Below are positions 35,474 through 43,213 of a stretch of DNA of 48,813 nucleotides, piece by piece (position 1 is the first letter of the stretch; the number at the start of each line of letters is the position of its first letter). The translations under genes and the position numbers were made by a program. The DNA lies in contig JAGCVK010000066.1 of assembly GCA_017962415.1 (NCBI GenBank), positions 1-48,813 of the forward strand, given 5' to 3'. This DNA comes from Treponema sp. Its GTDB lineage: Bacteria; Spirochaetota; Spirochaetia; Treponematales; Treponemataceae. The notes below the pieces were generated by a model. It did no database searches. It was not told the origin of the DNA and saw nothing but the letters and a program-made list of their open reading frames with translations.

Positions 35474-37633
35474 TTATACAGCTTCGTTCCACATTTCGCT
35501 GTAAAGCCCGTGTTCATTAAGAAGCTGAATATGATTTCCGTGTTCTACTATTTTTCCGTCTTTCATAACAAAAATTTTGTCGCAACCAGTTACTGTTGTA
35601 AGTCTGTGAGCAATCAAAATCACAGAAATTTTATGATTTTTTAGTTGCCGAATGACTTTATGAATTTCCATTTCACTTACTGTATCAAGACTGCTTGTTG
35701 CTTCATCAAGAATTATGAGAGTTGGATTTCCAAGAAGTGCACGGGCAAGGGCAAGTCTTTGTTTTTCTCCACCACTCAAACCGCCACCGTGTTCTCCTAA
35801 AACAGTTTCATAGCGTTTTGGTAGTTTTTCTATAAATTCATCTGCGCCAGCTTTTTTAGCAGCTTCAATAATATCTTCAAGAGAAGCGTCTGGATTATGC
35901 AGCGCGATATTTTCGCGAATGGTTCCTGAAAATAAAAATATATCTTGAGGCACATATCCGATTTTACTTCGCAAATAAGATATATCAATGTCGCGAATAT
36001 CATTTCCGTCAAGAATGATTCGCCCTTCATTTGGTTCATAAAATTTAAGAATGAGTTTTACAAAAGTTGATTTTCCCGAGCCGCTTGGGCCAACAAATGC
36101 TGTCCAGCTTCCAGCAGGAATTTCAAGATTCAGTTTTTCATAAACTGGGTGGCGACTTCCATAAGCAAAGGTTACATTTTCAAACTTTATATGGCCTGCA
36201 ATTTTTGCAGGCTTCATATATTGAATAGAAGAATCTTTTTCTTTTTCAAGTTCAAGGATTTCGCCAACTCGTTCGGCCGCAACCAATGCTTCTTGAACCT
36301 GATTTTGAATATTTATTAGCCGAAATAATGGGCCGGTAAAATATCCTAAAAGTGAGTTGAACGTTATAAGAGTACCAAAACTCATTGTTCCGCCGATAAT
36401 TGCAGAACAGCCAATCCAGTAAACAAGAATTCCGCTGATTCCATTAATTAATCCGCTTACGAGCCCTTGTGAAATTCCATATCGATTGAGAGTCCAGTTG
36501 GTAGAAACCGCTGTCATTTTCTTTTTTTCGTATTCTGTATTAACAATTTCTTCGGCGTTTAATGCTTTTACTGTAGCAACGCCGTTTAATGATTCATATA
36601 AATATGATTGAACATCTGCATTTTGGCTCATTGATTTTGCATAGTAATTTCGATAGATTTTTGCGTAAACAATTGAAACTACGGAAGCAAGCGCAACAGT
36701 TGCAATCGAAATTCCAAACAGCTTGGAATTAATAGAAAAAAGAATTGGGCCGCTCACAATGAGCATTACAACGTCCATAATTCCGCTCAAAGCTGCAGAA
36801 GATAAAGTTTGCTTTATTTTATCCAAATCACCAAGCCGTGAAAGAACTTCTCCTGATTTACGACTTTCAAAAAATGAAAGAGGAAGATTAAATATGTGCG
36901 TCAAATAAGAAAAATTTAATTGCAAATCTGTTTTAAATGAAAAATGCGAAAGAAGTATACTTCTTATTGTTCCAACAAGACTTTGAATAATAGTTACAAG
37001 AAGAATCCCCGCCGTTAGAGTATGCAGAGAAAAGGCTGCTTTTGAATAAACAACCTCATCAAAAATATATTTATAGTAAAAAGAGGCTATAATTCCAAAT
37101 GCCAGCAACAATATTGAAGATAAAAATGAAAAAGCCAGCGTTTTTGTATGTGGCATAAAAACAGGAATAAATTTTAACAGCAAGTTATCTTTTTTTTCTG
37201 ATTTTTTAAAATCGACAGAAGGTTCAAAGAAAATTGCATAACCTGTCCAATTTTCAAAAAATTCTTTGTGAGTGAGTCGTTGTTTTTTATAAAGTGGATC
37301 CGGATCCCAGATTTCGATAATTTTTTTAGTGATTTTTTTAACCACAACATAGTGGTCAACCCAATTATCGTCTCCGCGGTTAACGTGCCAATGGACTATA
37401 AAAGGAACTTCTATTTGCGGTGTAATAGCATTAGAAGTTCCTTTTACAGCTGTACCCTTCAATCCGTAATTTTTTGCCGCTATAAGTAAGCCGTTTATGT
37501 TGGTTCCGATTATATCAGTTCCAGCTTTTGAGCGTACTTCTGCAATGTTTAGTCTTCGGCCGTAATGCGAAGCTATAATTGCAAGACAAGCGGCTCCACA
37601 ATCTGTTTCGTCGAGTTGCTGAATATATCTCAT
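35474..37633 (-). CDS. Peptidase-containing ABC transporter (C39 peptidase, double-glycine leader)
   Basis: The 719-residue protein has three parts in order. A C39 peptidase holds Cys12 (QLDETDCGAACL), His94 and Asp110. A six-segment membrane domain spans ~160-440. The ATPase has Walker A GPSGSGKST (~515-522), signature LSGGEKQRLALARAL (~619) and LIILDEATSSLD. It cuts leaders after Gly-Gly and exports the core; the five precursors here with INGG are the evident substrates. Its ATG overlaps the stop of precursor 5 by four bases (ATGA), so translation is coupled. Confidence 0.95.
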   Translation of the reverse strand: MRYIQQLDETDCGAACLAIIASHYGRRLNIAEVRSKAGTDIIGTNINGLLIAAKNYGLKGTAVKGTSNAITPQIEVPFIVHWHVNRGDDNWVDHYVVVKKITKKIIEIWDPDPLYKKQRLTHKEFFENWTGYAIFFEPSVDFKKSEKKDNLLLKFIPVFMPHTKTLAFSFLSSILLLAFGIIASFYYKYIFDEVVYSKAAFSLHTLTAGILLVTIIQSLVGTIRSILLSHFSFKTDLQLNFSYLTHIFNLPLSFFESRKSGEVLSRLGDLDKIKQTLSSAALSGIMDVVMLIVSGPILFSINSKLFGISIATVALASVVSIVYAKIYRNYYAKSMSQNADVQSYLYESLNGVATVKALNAEEIVNTEYEKKKMTAVSTNWTLNRYGISQGLVSGLINGISGILVYWIGCSAIIGGTMSFGTLITFNSLLGYFTGPLFRLINIQNQVQEALVAAERVGEILELEKEKDSSIQYMKPAKIAGHIKFENVTFAYGSRHPVYEKLNLEIPAGSWTAFVGPSGSGKSTFVKLILKFYEPNEGRIILDGNDIRDIDISYLRSKIGYVPQDIFLFSGTIRENIALHNPDASLEDIIEAAKKAGADEFIEKLPKRYETVLGEHGGGLSGGEKQRLALARALLGNPTLIILDEATSSLDTVSEMEIHKVIRQLKNHKISVILIAHRLTTVTGCDKIFVMKDGKIVEHGNHIQLLNEHGLYSEMWNEAV

Positions 37634-37881
37634 TTGTTTCCTGAAGATTCTCCACTAGAAATCGCTTCTGCTTTAGCAATAGCATGCGCTATAGAAATTG
37701 GCTCCAGCGATATATAATTTCCAGACGGAACAGGAATGTTTCCGCCAGGAAATAATACTGATGGAAGTTTAGCTTCTTTTGCGCAAGCGCCAATGGAGTC
37801 TCCGCCATTAATTTTTTGGGCTTCTTCTAAACTTATTAGTCCAAAAGAGTTAACCAGTTCAAAGCTTTCGATTTTTTTCAC
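37630..37881 (-). CDS. Double-glycine leader precursor peptide 5
   Basis: The 83-residue precursor starts at GTG 37881, with AAGGAG seven bases upstream. The 27-residue leader contains SFGLISLEEAQKINGG and is nearly identical to that of precursor 1. The core (56 residues) begins DSIGACAKEAKLPS and has one Cys, then FPGGNIPVPSG, an Ala-rich helix and a Ser/Gly tail. Expected processing is after INGG by the C39 peptidase. It could be a bacteriocin or a signal peptide; nothing in the core decides this. Confidence 0.82.
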   Translation of the reverse strand: MKKIESFELVNSFGLISLEEAQKINGGDSIGACAKEAKLPSVLFPGGNIPVPSGNYISLEPISIAHAIAKAEAISSGESSGNK

Positions 37882-37899
37882 TTTTGTGCTCCTTCTTAA

Positions 37900-38232
37900 T
37901 TACCATGAAGCTTTAAATCCAATTGTTGCAGTTGGAGTTACATTTCCATGATTATCAGCTGTAAAGCCTGCACTTACATATCCAGTTACACTTGTTGAAC
38001 TTGTTGTTTGACCATTTACAGAAGTTGTTGAAGATTGAGTGTGGCTCATTGTTCCTTGAACAGACACACTTGCATTTCCGTTTGTACTAGCAGAAGCTGT
38101 TGCAGAAATAGAAGCAGAATCTGTAGTAGAAGTTGTTGTCGTGGTTGTAGTAGAATCTCCACCATTGATATTATAAATCTCAGAAGAATTCATTAATCTA
38201 AAACCAGTTTTATTAATTTTATTGATACGCAT
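37900..38232 (-). CDS. Double-glycine leader precursor peptide 4, Thr/Ser-rich core
   Basis: The 110-residue precursor starts at ATG 38232 because GGGGG lies seven bases upstream. The leader (25 residues) has GFRLMNSSEIYNINGG. The core (85 residues) begins DSTTTTTTTSTTDS and is almost all Thr, Ser, Ala, Val and Gly, with no Cys. It ends ATIGFKASW, with a C-terminal aromatic residue as in outer-membrane beta proteins. Motif SVNGQTTSS recalls SVNGN in precursor 3. Function is unknown. Confidence 0.75.
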   Translation of the reverse strand: MRINKINKTGFRLMNSSEIYNINGGDSTTTTTTTSTTDSASISATASASTNGNASVSVQGTMSHTQSSTTSVNGQTTSSTSVTGYVSAGFTADNHGNVTPTATIGFKASW

Positions 38233-38256
38233 TGCATTTCCCCCATAATTTTTCAT

Positions 38257-39195
38257 TTATTTACCGATTCTGAATACTTTATTTTTATAATCCAATTGGA
38301 TTATTTTATCTTTAAAAAATGGAAATCCTAATAATGAATATTCCGAAGTTCTGCCCCTTGCTTCATCTGTCATTTTTATGCAGGAATCAGAAGCTAAAAG
38401 ACCATTCATTTTTTTATATTTAGTTTTTCCAATTTTTATTTCATTAAATGAATAGTCTTTGTGATCAGTAATTTGTATTTTCCGATTTTTCAACATTTCA
38501 ATTTGCTCTTTTGTTGTATAATGAAAATCGCAGTTTTTTTCGAAATAAGTTGATCTTAATACAAAATTATCTGCACCAGTATCTATAAGTCCAGTTTCTT
38601 TTCTTCCGTCGCAAAGAAATTCAATAAAACACAAACCTTCTTCATCTATTATCATTGGAATTGAATCGCCTTTAATTATTTCTCCGTCAAAAATAATAAG
38701 TTTATTTTTGTAATCAATTATGACATTTGAGAATTGCATAAAAGCATCTTCGCCAATAAAGCCTTCAAATTGATCAAACTGATAATCAGAAAAATAAAAA
38801 GGAATACTTTTAATTTCTCCTGAATAGGAAGGAATATTCCAAGAACCAATGCTTTGAATAAAGAAGTTAAAGTTGTTATTGTCTGCGTTAGAAGTGAAAT
38901 TGTTTTTTACAAATTCATAACTGTCATAGAATAAATCCTGCAAGCCTTTTTCATTAATGAAAGTAATTGCATTTCCAGTATCAAGTAAGAAAAATGAATT
39001 ATTTATTTTTATAATTGGATAACATTTTGATTGTGTATAATTTAATGTAAAGGGCAATATTGCAAAACTGTTGTTATAGTTTACACTTCTTGGTTCTAAA
39101 TCTTTTTCGTAATTACTTGCTTCAGCAATTTTTTTTGCAGATGAACACGACGAGATTAAAAGAATTAGAAGAAAAACTTGTGCATACTGTTTCAT
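38257..39195 (-). CDS. Lipoprotein with two aspartic-protease DTG motifs
   Basis: The 312-residue protein has a lipobox LISSC (Cys17). Two retropepsin/clan AA-like active-site motifs follow: FFLLDTGNAITFI (Asp72) and TGLIDTGADNFVL (Asp205). It thus has both lobes in one chain. The C-terminus YSLLGFPFFKDKIIQLDY matches the later G-rich strand of such proteases. It would sit at the membrane outside the cytoplasm and could process or destroy exported peptides (inference). It lies between precursors 3 and 4. Confidence 0.78.
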   Translation of the reverse strand: MKQYAQVFLLILLISSCSSAKKIAEASNYEKDLEPRSVNYNNSFAILPFTLNYTQSKCYPIIKINNSFFLLDTGNAITFINEKGLQDLFYDSYEFVKNNFTSNADNNNFNFFIQSIGSWNIPSYSGEIKSIPFYFSDYQFDQFEGFIGEDAFMQFSNVIIDYKNKLIIFDGEIIKGDSIPMIIDEEGLCFIEFLCDGRKETGLIDTGADNFVLRSTYFEKNCDFHYTTKEQIEMLKNRKIQITDHKDYSFNEIKIGKTKYKKMNGLLASDSCIKMTDEARGRTSEYSLLGFPFFKDKIIQLDYKNKVFRIGK

Positions 39196-39240
39196 AAATC
39201 GCTCCTTAAAAAAAAATTATACACAATATTTGTTTATATT

Positions 39241-39609
39241 TTATTTTCCACTTCCGCCGCTGCTGCCACCGCTGCTTCCGCCAGAAGAAGGCTGTGAAGT
39301 TTGAGATGGGCCTTCTGTGGTAGTTGTAACAGTAGTTGTAGTTGTTGTTGATGATGAGCCAGAAGTCCAAGTTCCGCTAACGGTTGCGCTTACAGTTCCT
39401 GTAGTTTGTGGATTACCATTTGCGTCTGTTCCATTCTGATTTCCAACATTACCATTTACAGAAGTTGTTGTAGTAAAAGTTGGTGAATTTACAGTAGTGG
39501 TTGTAGTAGTAGTTGTTGTTGTCTGATCACCACCATTAATTTCAAATAATTCTTCTGCCTTCATTACAGAGAATCCGCTTGTCTGCATGTTGCTCTTTTC
39601 TGCGAACAT
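39241..39609 (-). CDS. Double-glycine leader precursor peptide 3, Thr-rich core
   Basis: The 122-residue precursor has a 27-residue leader, MFAEKSNMQTSGFSVMKAEE continuing LFEINGG, nearly identical to precursor 2. The core (95 residues) begins DQTTTTTTTTTTVNSP, contains SVNGNVGNQNG, a second Thr run and a C-terminal GSSGGSSGGSGK tail. It has no Cys and only one Trp. The repeats are ACN-type codon runs. The start at 39609 is preferred over an ATG 39 bases upstream because the matching site in precursor 2 has GAGG before it. Confidence 0.75.
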   Translation of the reverse strand: MFAEKSNMQTSGFSVMKAEELFEINGGDQTTTTTTTTTTVNSPTFTTTTSVNGNVGNQNGTDANGNPQTTGTVSATVSGTWTSGSSSTTTTTTVTTTTEGPSQTSQPSSGGSSGGSSGGSGK

Positions 39610-39757
39610 ATAGAAACTCACATTGTTTCTTTTTTTTTGTAGAAACATTTTTGATTTTTTGATAGCCTCTTAGACAGGTTTGGTTGTCTTTTAGATAACT
39701 ATCTATCAGGATTTAGCATTTGCCTGCTGAATCCTTTTTTATCCTTCAACGAAGGAA
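39529..39757 (-). repeat. Duplicated leader block, copy 1
   Basis: This 229-bp block, nearly identical to 40667-40879, covers the leader codons through Gly-Gly, the start, the 5' untranslated region with hairpins, and the short run TCCTTCGTTGAAGGATAA. In copy 2 that run is the last codons (SFVEG, stop) of the GNAT-like gene. Here it lies after the CPBP gene's own stop as a remnant. Confidence 0.85.
39661..39703 (-). other. 43-nt hairpin element in the 5' leader of precursor 3
   Basis: GATAG/CTATC outer stem with AGACA/TGTCT inner stem. The same pattern is at 40783-40825 (identical) and 41416-41460 (diverged, still paired). Confidence 0.65.
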
Positions 39758-39761
39758 TTTT

Positions 39762-40352
39762 TTACAGAAAAATCGAAAAATTTCTTATCCAGTGATACAC
39801 TGAATAAACATAAATATTTGGATATATATCAAACATAAACAATGTAATTAACTGATATAAAAAAATACCGATATACCCTGGATAATTATCCGTTTTATGA
39901 AGTAGTGTAAAATAAATACAGCAAATAATAATCGCTAAAAATTTTGGAAGTTTTGATTTTAGAAAATTTTCATACATTATAAACTTAATTAAAAGTTCTT
40001 CAAAAAATGAACAAATTCCAAAAATAAAGAAAAATCGAAATTTATAAAGTATAGATTTGTCTACTACAATATTAAATTTTCTATTTATATAAATTTGCAT
40101 AATTATCCGAATCATTATTGCAATAAAAAGAATTGATATAATAATGATTTTTTTTAACTTTGTAGTTTCTTTTTGATTAGTCTTATATATTTTCCAATTT
40201 TCTAATTTTAAAATCAAAAAAATGCTAAATGCAACAAATATATATAATAAGATCTGTGGATAATCATAAAAATAATTTAAAATTGAGAACCCTAGCATAA
40301 TTATAACAATAGCTGTATATAAATATTTCTTAAAATTGATCTCTTTTTCCAT
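39762..40352 (-). CDS. CPBP (CAAX/bacteriocin-processing type) intramembrane protease
   Basis: The 196-residue protein has six to seven membrane segments. CPBP motifs are EE at 118-119 followed by LLIK (Lys in place of the usual Arg), FTLLH (F148/H152) and HWIRN (H187/N191). Such proteins are metal- or Glu-dependent membrane proteases; in peptide loci they often give immunity or processing. GAGGT lies before the ATG. It follows precursor 2 with a hairpin between them. Confidence 0.8.
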   Translation of the reverse strand: MEKEINFKKYLYTAIVIIMLGFSILNYFYDYPQILLYIFVAFSIFLILKLENWKIYKTNQKETTKLKKIIIISILFIAIMIRIIMQIYINRKFNIVVDKSILYKFRFFFIFGICSFFEELLIKFIMYENFLKSKLPKFLAIIICCIYFTLLHKTDNYPGYIGIFLYQLITLFMFDIYPNIYVYSVYHWIRNFSIFL

Positions 40353-40365
40353 TTATGTACCTCGA

Positions 40366-40388
40366 GGCAGGACTTAAAAAGCCCTGCC
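40366..40388 (-). terminator. Hairpin between precursor 2 and the CPBP gene
   Basis: On the minus strand GGCAGG pairs with CCTGCC around GCTTTTTAAGT. No T-run follows, so it is more likely a partial terminator or processing stem that keeps precursor mRNA in excess over its partner. Confidence 0.5.
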
Positions 40389-40397
40389 GAATCTTAT

Positions 40398-40739
40398 TTA
40401 TTTAGAAGGACTGCTTCCCGAAGGTCCTGAAGAACTATTTCCAGACTGATTTGATGATGAATCACTTGTTTTATCTTTTTTTGCAAGTGCCATTGCATAA
40501 CCCTCAGCAGCCATTTCTTTTTCAGCACAAGGTTCATGTCCTATAAATGCAATTTCAGCTATAATATGACCAGCTACCCATGCTACAGGGTGTTCTTGTG
40601 CAAAAGTTGGTTTTTCTTCTTTTGGCTCATAAGGCTTTAAAACTTGTTCTTCACTTCCACCACCATTGATTTCAAATAATTCTTCTGCCTTCATTACAGA
40701 GAATCCACTTTTCTGCATGTTGCTTTTTTCTGCTAACAT
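40398..40739 (-). CDS. Double-glycine leader precursor peptide 2
   Basis: The 113-residue precursor starts at 40739, with GAGG seven bases upstream. The 27-residue leader has SGFSVMKAEELFEINGG. The core (86 residues) starts GSEEQVLKPYEPKEEK, then a hydrophobic stretch (AWVAGHIIAEIAFIGHEPC) with a single Cys, then a Ser/Gly/Pro tail. The hydrophobic middle is bacteriocin-like. Its partner is the CPBP protease just downstream. Confidence 0.78.
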   Translation of the reverse strand: MLAEKSNMQKSGFSVMKAEELFEINGGGSEEQVLKPYEPKEEKPTFAQEHPVAWVAGHIIAEIAFIGHEPCAEKEMAAEGYAMALAKKDKTSDSSSNQSGNSSSGPSGSSPSK

Positions 40740-40879
40740 ATAGAACCTCACATTGTTTCGTTTTTTTTGTAGAAACATTTTTGATAGCCTCTTAGACAGG
40801 TTTGGTTGTCTTTTAGATAACTATCTATTGGGATTCAGCACTTGCCTGCTGAATCCTTTTTTATCCTTCAACGAAGGAT
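40667..40879 (-). repeat. Duplicated leader block, copy 2
   Basis: It is the near-identical partner of 39529-39757. The block begins inside the last codons of the GNAT-like gene, runs through two hairpins (one with the perfect stem GGATTCAGCA/TGCTGAATCC) and ends at the Gly-Gly codons. It lacks about 11 bases present in copy 1 near 39650. Confidence 0.85.
40783..40825 (-). other. 43-nt hairpin element in the 5' leader of precursor 2
   Basis: Identical in sequence to 39661-39703: GATAG/CTATC outside, AGACA/TGTCT inside. Confidence 0.65.
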
Positions 40880-41397
40880 TGTTTCCATTTTAAATACTCT
40901 TCTTGAGTTATTTCATATAAATAAACATCGCTTACTTCACCGTTGTAAGCCATTTGCCCGTTATGACGCATTCCAACGTTGTGGCCAAAATATTTATTTA
41001 TAAATTTTTCATAAATTCTATGTGCATGAAAATTCTTTTCTGCAACAAGCCAGTTAAATGCTTTGCAACCGCGAGCAATGAATAAATATTCAAAATATTG
41101 AAATAATGCTTTTACAATGCAAGTTGTTTTTTTCTTTTCAAAAAAAATCAATCTAAAGCTGGTAATTATGTTTAAAGGCTTACTCCAAAAGGCCTCAAAG
41201 TAAGCCAAAATTTGTTTATCTACAATGACTACAAAATTTTCATGAACCCATGTGTTTGGACTTTTTTCCAGTTGAGAGTCAGGACTAAAAGCTCCGTCTG
41301 TAAAAAACCATTTATTTACAGGATCTGTTCCAGCCTTCATTAAAAGCCGAGTAAGTTCATTTTGTACTAAATAAGCCGGTTCGATTGAATACATCAT
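40861..41397 (-). CDS. GNAT-fold acyltransferase-like protein
   Basis: The 178-residue protein has a GNAT-like C-terminal half: ARGCKAFNWLVAEKNFHAHRIYEKFINKYFG, the typical E-x-N...A..IYEK helix before the last strands. The acetyl-CoA loop is not clear. It lies directly after precursor 1 and may modify a precursor or give immunity (inference). GAGAG lies a few bases before the ATG. Its last codons are inside duplicated block copy 2. An alternative is a diverged acyl-homoserine-lactone-synthase-like fold. Confidence 0.6.
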   Translation of the reverse strand: MMYSIEPAYLVQNELTRLLMKAGTDPVNKWFFTDGAFSPDSQLEKSPNTWVHENFVVIVDKQILAYFEAFWSKPLNIITSFRLIFFEKKKTTCIVKALFQYFEYLFIARGCKAFNWLVAEKNFHAHRIYEKFINKYFGHNVGMRHNGQMAYNGEVSDVYLYEITQEEYLKWKQSFVEG

Positions 41398-41415
41398 TTA
41401 TACTCTCTTTGAAAT

Positions 41416-41460
41416 AATAGCTACTTAAAAGAAACTTTCGTTGCCTTTTAAATAGCTATC
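41416..41460 (-). other. Hairpin element in the 5' leader of the GNAT-like gene
   Basis: ATAGCTA/TAGCTAT and TTAAAAG/CTTTTAA stems. Aligned with the two 43-nt copies it keeps ATAGC..CTTA.A...TTG.CTTTTA.ATA.CTATC, with changed bases still paired. Confidence 0.55.
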
Positions 41461-41490
41461 TTTTTTTTAATAATTCTTGTTTGTTAGATT

Positions 41491-41757
41491 CTAGTTGAGT
41501 TTAGCAGAAAGAACTGAGTTAATAGAATCTTTAGCTTCTTTAAAAGCAGCTTCGTTATTCAACACAGAAGCTCTCTTTAGTTCAAACTTATTGAAATCTG
41601 GAACAGCAATAGCGCCTGATAAAACAGGCTCATGTGCTTTTCCAATACAAGTGAGATTGGAATTAATGTTCACAACGCCACCATTAATTTTTTCGGCTTC
41701 TTCAAGACTAATAAGTCCAAAAGAATCTTCCATGTTGAAGCTTTCAATAGCTTTCAT
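41491..41757 (-). CDS. Double-glycine leader precursor peptide 1
   Basis: The 88-residue precursor starts at 41757 with a perfect AGGAGG six bases upstream. The 27-residue leader has SFGLISLEEAEKINGG. The 61-residue core starts VVNINSNLTCIGKAHEP with one Cys, followed by an amphipathic helical tail (NNEAAFKEAKDSINSVLSAKLN region). It lies directly downstream of the radical-SAM gene, so it is the best candidate substrate of that enzyme. Confidence 0.82.
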   Translation of the reverse strand: MKAIESFNMEDSFGLISLEEAEKINGGVVNINSNLTCIGKAHEPVLSGAIAVPDFNKFELKRASVLNNEAAFKEAKDSINSVLSAKLN

Positions 41758-41771
41758 TTTTTTCCTCCTGC

Positions 41772-41831
41772 GCTGTATAAATACAGCCCTTTTATTTGAC
41801 AGATTTCTGTCGAACTTTACAACGTAAAGTT
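41772..41831 (-). promoter_or_regulatory. Three small hairpins upstream of precursor 1
   Basis: Tandem perfect inverted repeats: GCTGTAT-AA-ATACAGC (41772-41787), GACAGA-TT-TCTGTC (41798-41811) and AACTTTAC-AAC-GTAAAGTT (41813-41831). They fill the gap between the radical-SAM stop and the precursor SD sequence. They could tune processing or translation. Confidence 0.55.
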
Positions 41832-41847
41832 GTTTCACAAATGAAAA

Positions 41848-43167
41848 TTAAGAACTTTTTCTCATTTTTAATTCATAATATTCTTCGAGAAAAGCCTGCG
41901 GATTATTTTTTATAACTTTACAGGTTGGATTAATTTCATAATTTGCCTGCGCATTATTAAATTGAGAGCGGCTGCAGCCTCCAAGACATGAATATAAGAA
42001 AAGGCAGTTTTTACATTTTTCTTTTTCAAAACCTGAGCCATTCATAACAAAAAGAGGATTTAAATTGTATGTGTCTTTTACGCCATTTATTACGTCACCG
42101 AGTTTTCGTTCCGGCATACAAATATCGTCCCAACATTTATATAAATTGCCGTCTGTATCTACTACAAATGTGTTTACTCGCTGCGCAGGACAACCAACTA
42201 TAATATTTTGGCGTGGAAAAAGATTATAACTATAAATTCCATGCTTTTTTGAAAGATTCAAAATAAACTCTGCAGAAGATTGAAAAGACAAGCAGTTATG
42301 CGCATGGCAATCTGTTTCGCTGTATTTTTGAACAAAAGCTGGATAAATATAAAACATATTTTCATATCTTTCGGAAAGCATTTGATACAATTGCGGATAA
42401 ATATCGATATTTTCTTTATCTATATTAATTCTGATAATAATTGAAATCTTTTTATTGTTTTCTTTACAGTATTTGTAAGCCAAATCCAGGTTGGCCATAA
42501 TAGTTTTATAAGAACTTTCACCGTTTTTCATTGGACGACGTTTGTTTTGAATCTCTTCATTTCCGTCAAGAGTTATCTGAACCATTTTAAAATCGTTTTC
42601 TATGAAAAACTTTATTTTTTCTACATCAATTAAAGAGCCATTAGTTACAATTCTTTGAATATAAGTTTTTAGATTGAGTTTTTTGATTTCAGAATTTAAT
42701 TTTACAATTTTATTCCAGGCACAAAGAGGTTCGCCCCCGTACCAGGTGACATTTAGATTTTCAAAATTTCCTCGCTTTATAAAATTAATTAATCCGTCAA
42801 TAACAGAATCTGACATAATCAGATTTTTTACTCGCTCACCTTCATAACAATATGAACAGCTGAAATTACAAGCCATTGTTGGAGCAATTGTTAAAGTTAA
42901 TGTTTTATTATCAAATCTTGTAAGATAGGAAATATATTTTAATCTATTAAAAAGCGATTCATCGTCTTCTTTTAGTAAAACGCCGCTTTTTATAAATTCT
43001 TCACGAATATCATCTGGGAGTTTAGATTCATCTCCTGTATCTATCATATTTTGAATAACAGGAACATTGTCTTCATCAATTTGATAGAAACTATTCGAGT
43101 TTCCACAGAACAGCATATAGCCATTTGATTTTGATTTAAAAAATAAAATTCTTTTTGAAACAAACAT
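41848..43167 (-). CDS. Radical SAM/SPASM peptide maturase
   Basis: The 439-residue protein has an N-terminal RRE-like stretch (residues 1-85), the radical SAM cluster CNFSCSYCYE (Cys100, 104, 107), the GGEP motif (WYGGEPL) and a SPASM tail with Cys at 326, 345, 350, 385, 388, 394, 398 and 416. SPASM enzymes form thioether or carbon-carbon cross-links in ribosomal peptides. Most cores here have one or no Cys, so a carbon-carbon or other link, or a single thioether, would be expected (inference). GAAGGT precedes the ATG. It is the first gene of the operon. Confidence 0.93.
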   Translation of the reverse strand: MFVSKRILFFKSKSNGYMLFCGNSNSFYQIDEDNVPVIQNMIDTGDESKLPDDIREEFIKSGVLLKEDDESLFNRLKYISYLTRFDNKTLTLTIAPTMACNFSCSYCYEGERVKNLIMSDSVIDGLINFIKRGNFENLNVTWYGGEPLCAWNKIVKLNSEIKKLNLKTYIQRIVTNGSLIDVEKIKFFIENDFKMVQITLDGNEEIQNKRRPMKNGESSYKTIMANLDLAYKYCKENNKKISIIIRINIDKENIDIYPQLYQMLSERYENMFYIYPAFVQKYSETDCHAHNCLSFQSSAEFILNLSKKHGIYSYNLFPRQNIIVGCPAQRVNTFVVDTDGNLYKCWDDICMPERKLGDVINGVKDTYNLNPLFVMNGSGFEKEKCKNCLFLYSCLGGCSRSQFNNAQANYEINPTCKVIKNNPQAFLEEYYELKMRKSS

Positions 43168-43213
43168 TTTAACCTTCGCCTTTAAAATTTAATTGATTAT
43201 TTATTGTATTTAA

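Noticed and set aside
39241..39520. Trinucleotide (ACN) runs in P3 and P4 as a phase-variation switch
   Set aside because: The repeat unit is three bases, so length changes stay in frame and would not switch the gene off; they could only vary Thr-run length.
39710..39745. Hairpin plus T-run read on the plus strand as an intrinsic terminator (also near 40840 and 41465)
   Set aside because: No plus-strand gene lies upstream. The T-runs are complements of purine-rich stretches in minus-strand leaders, so I treat them as 5' leader hairpins.
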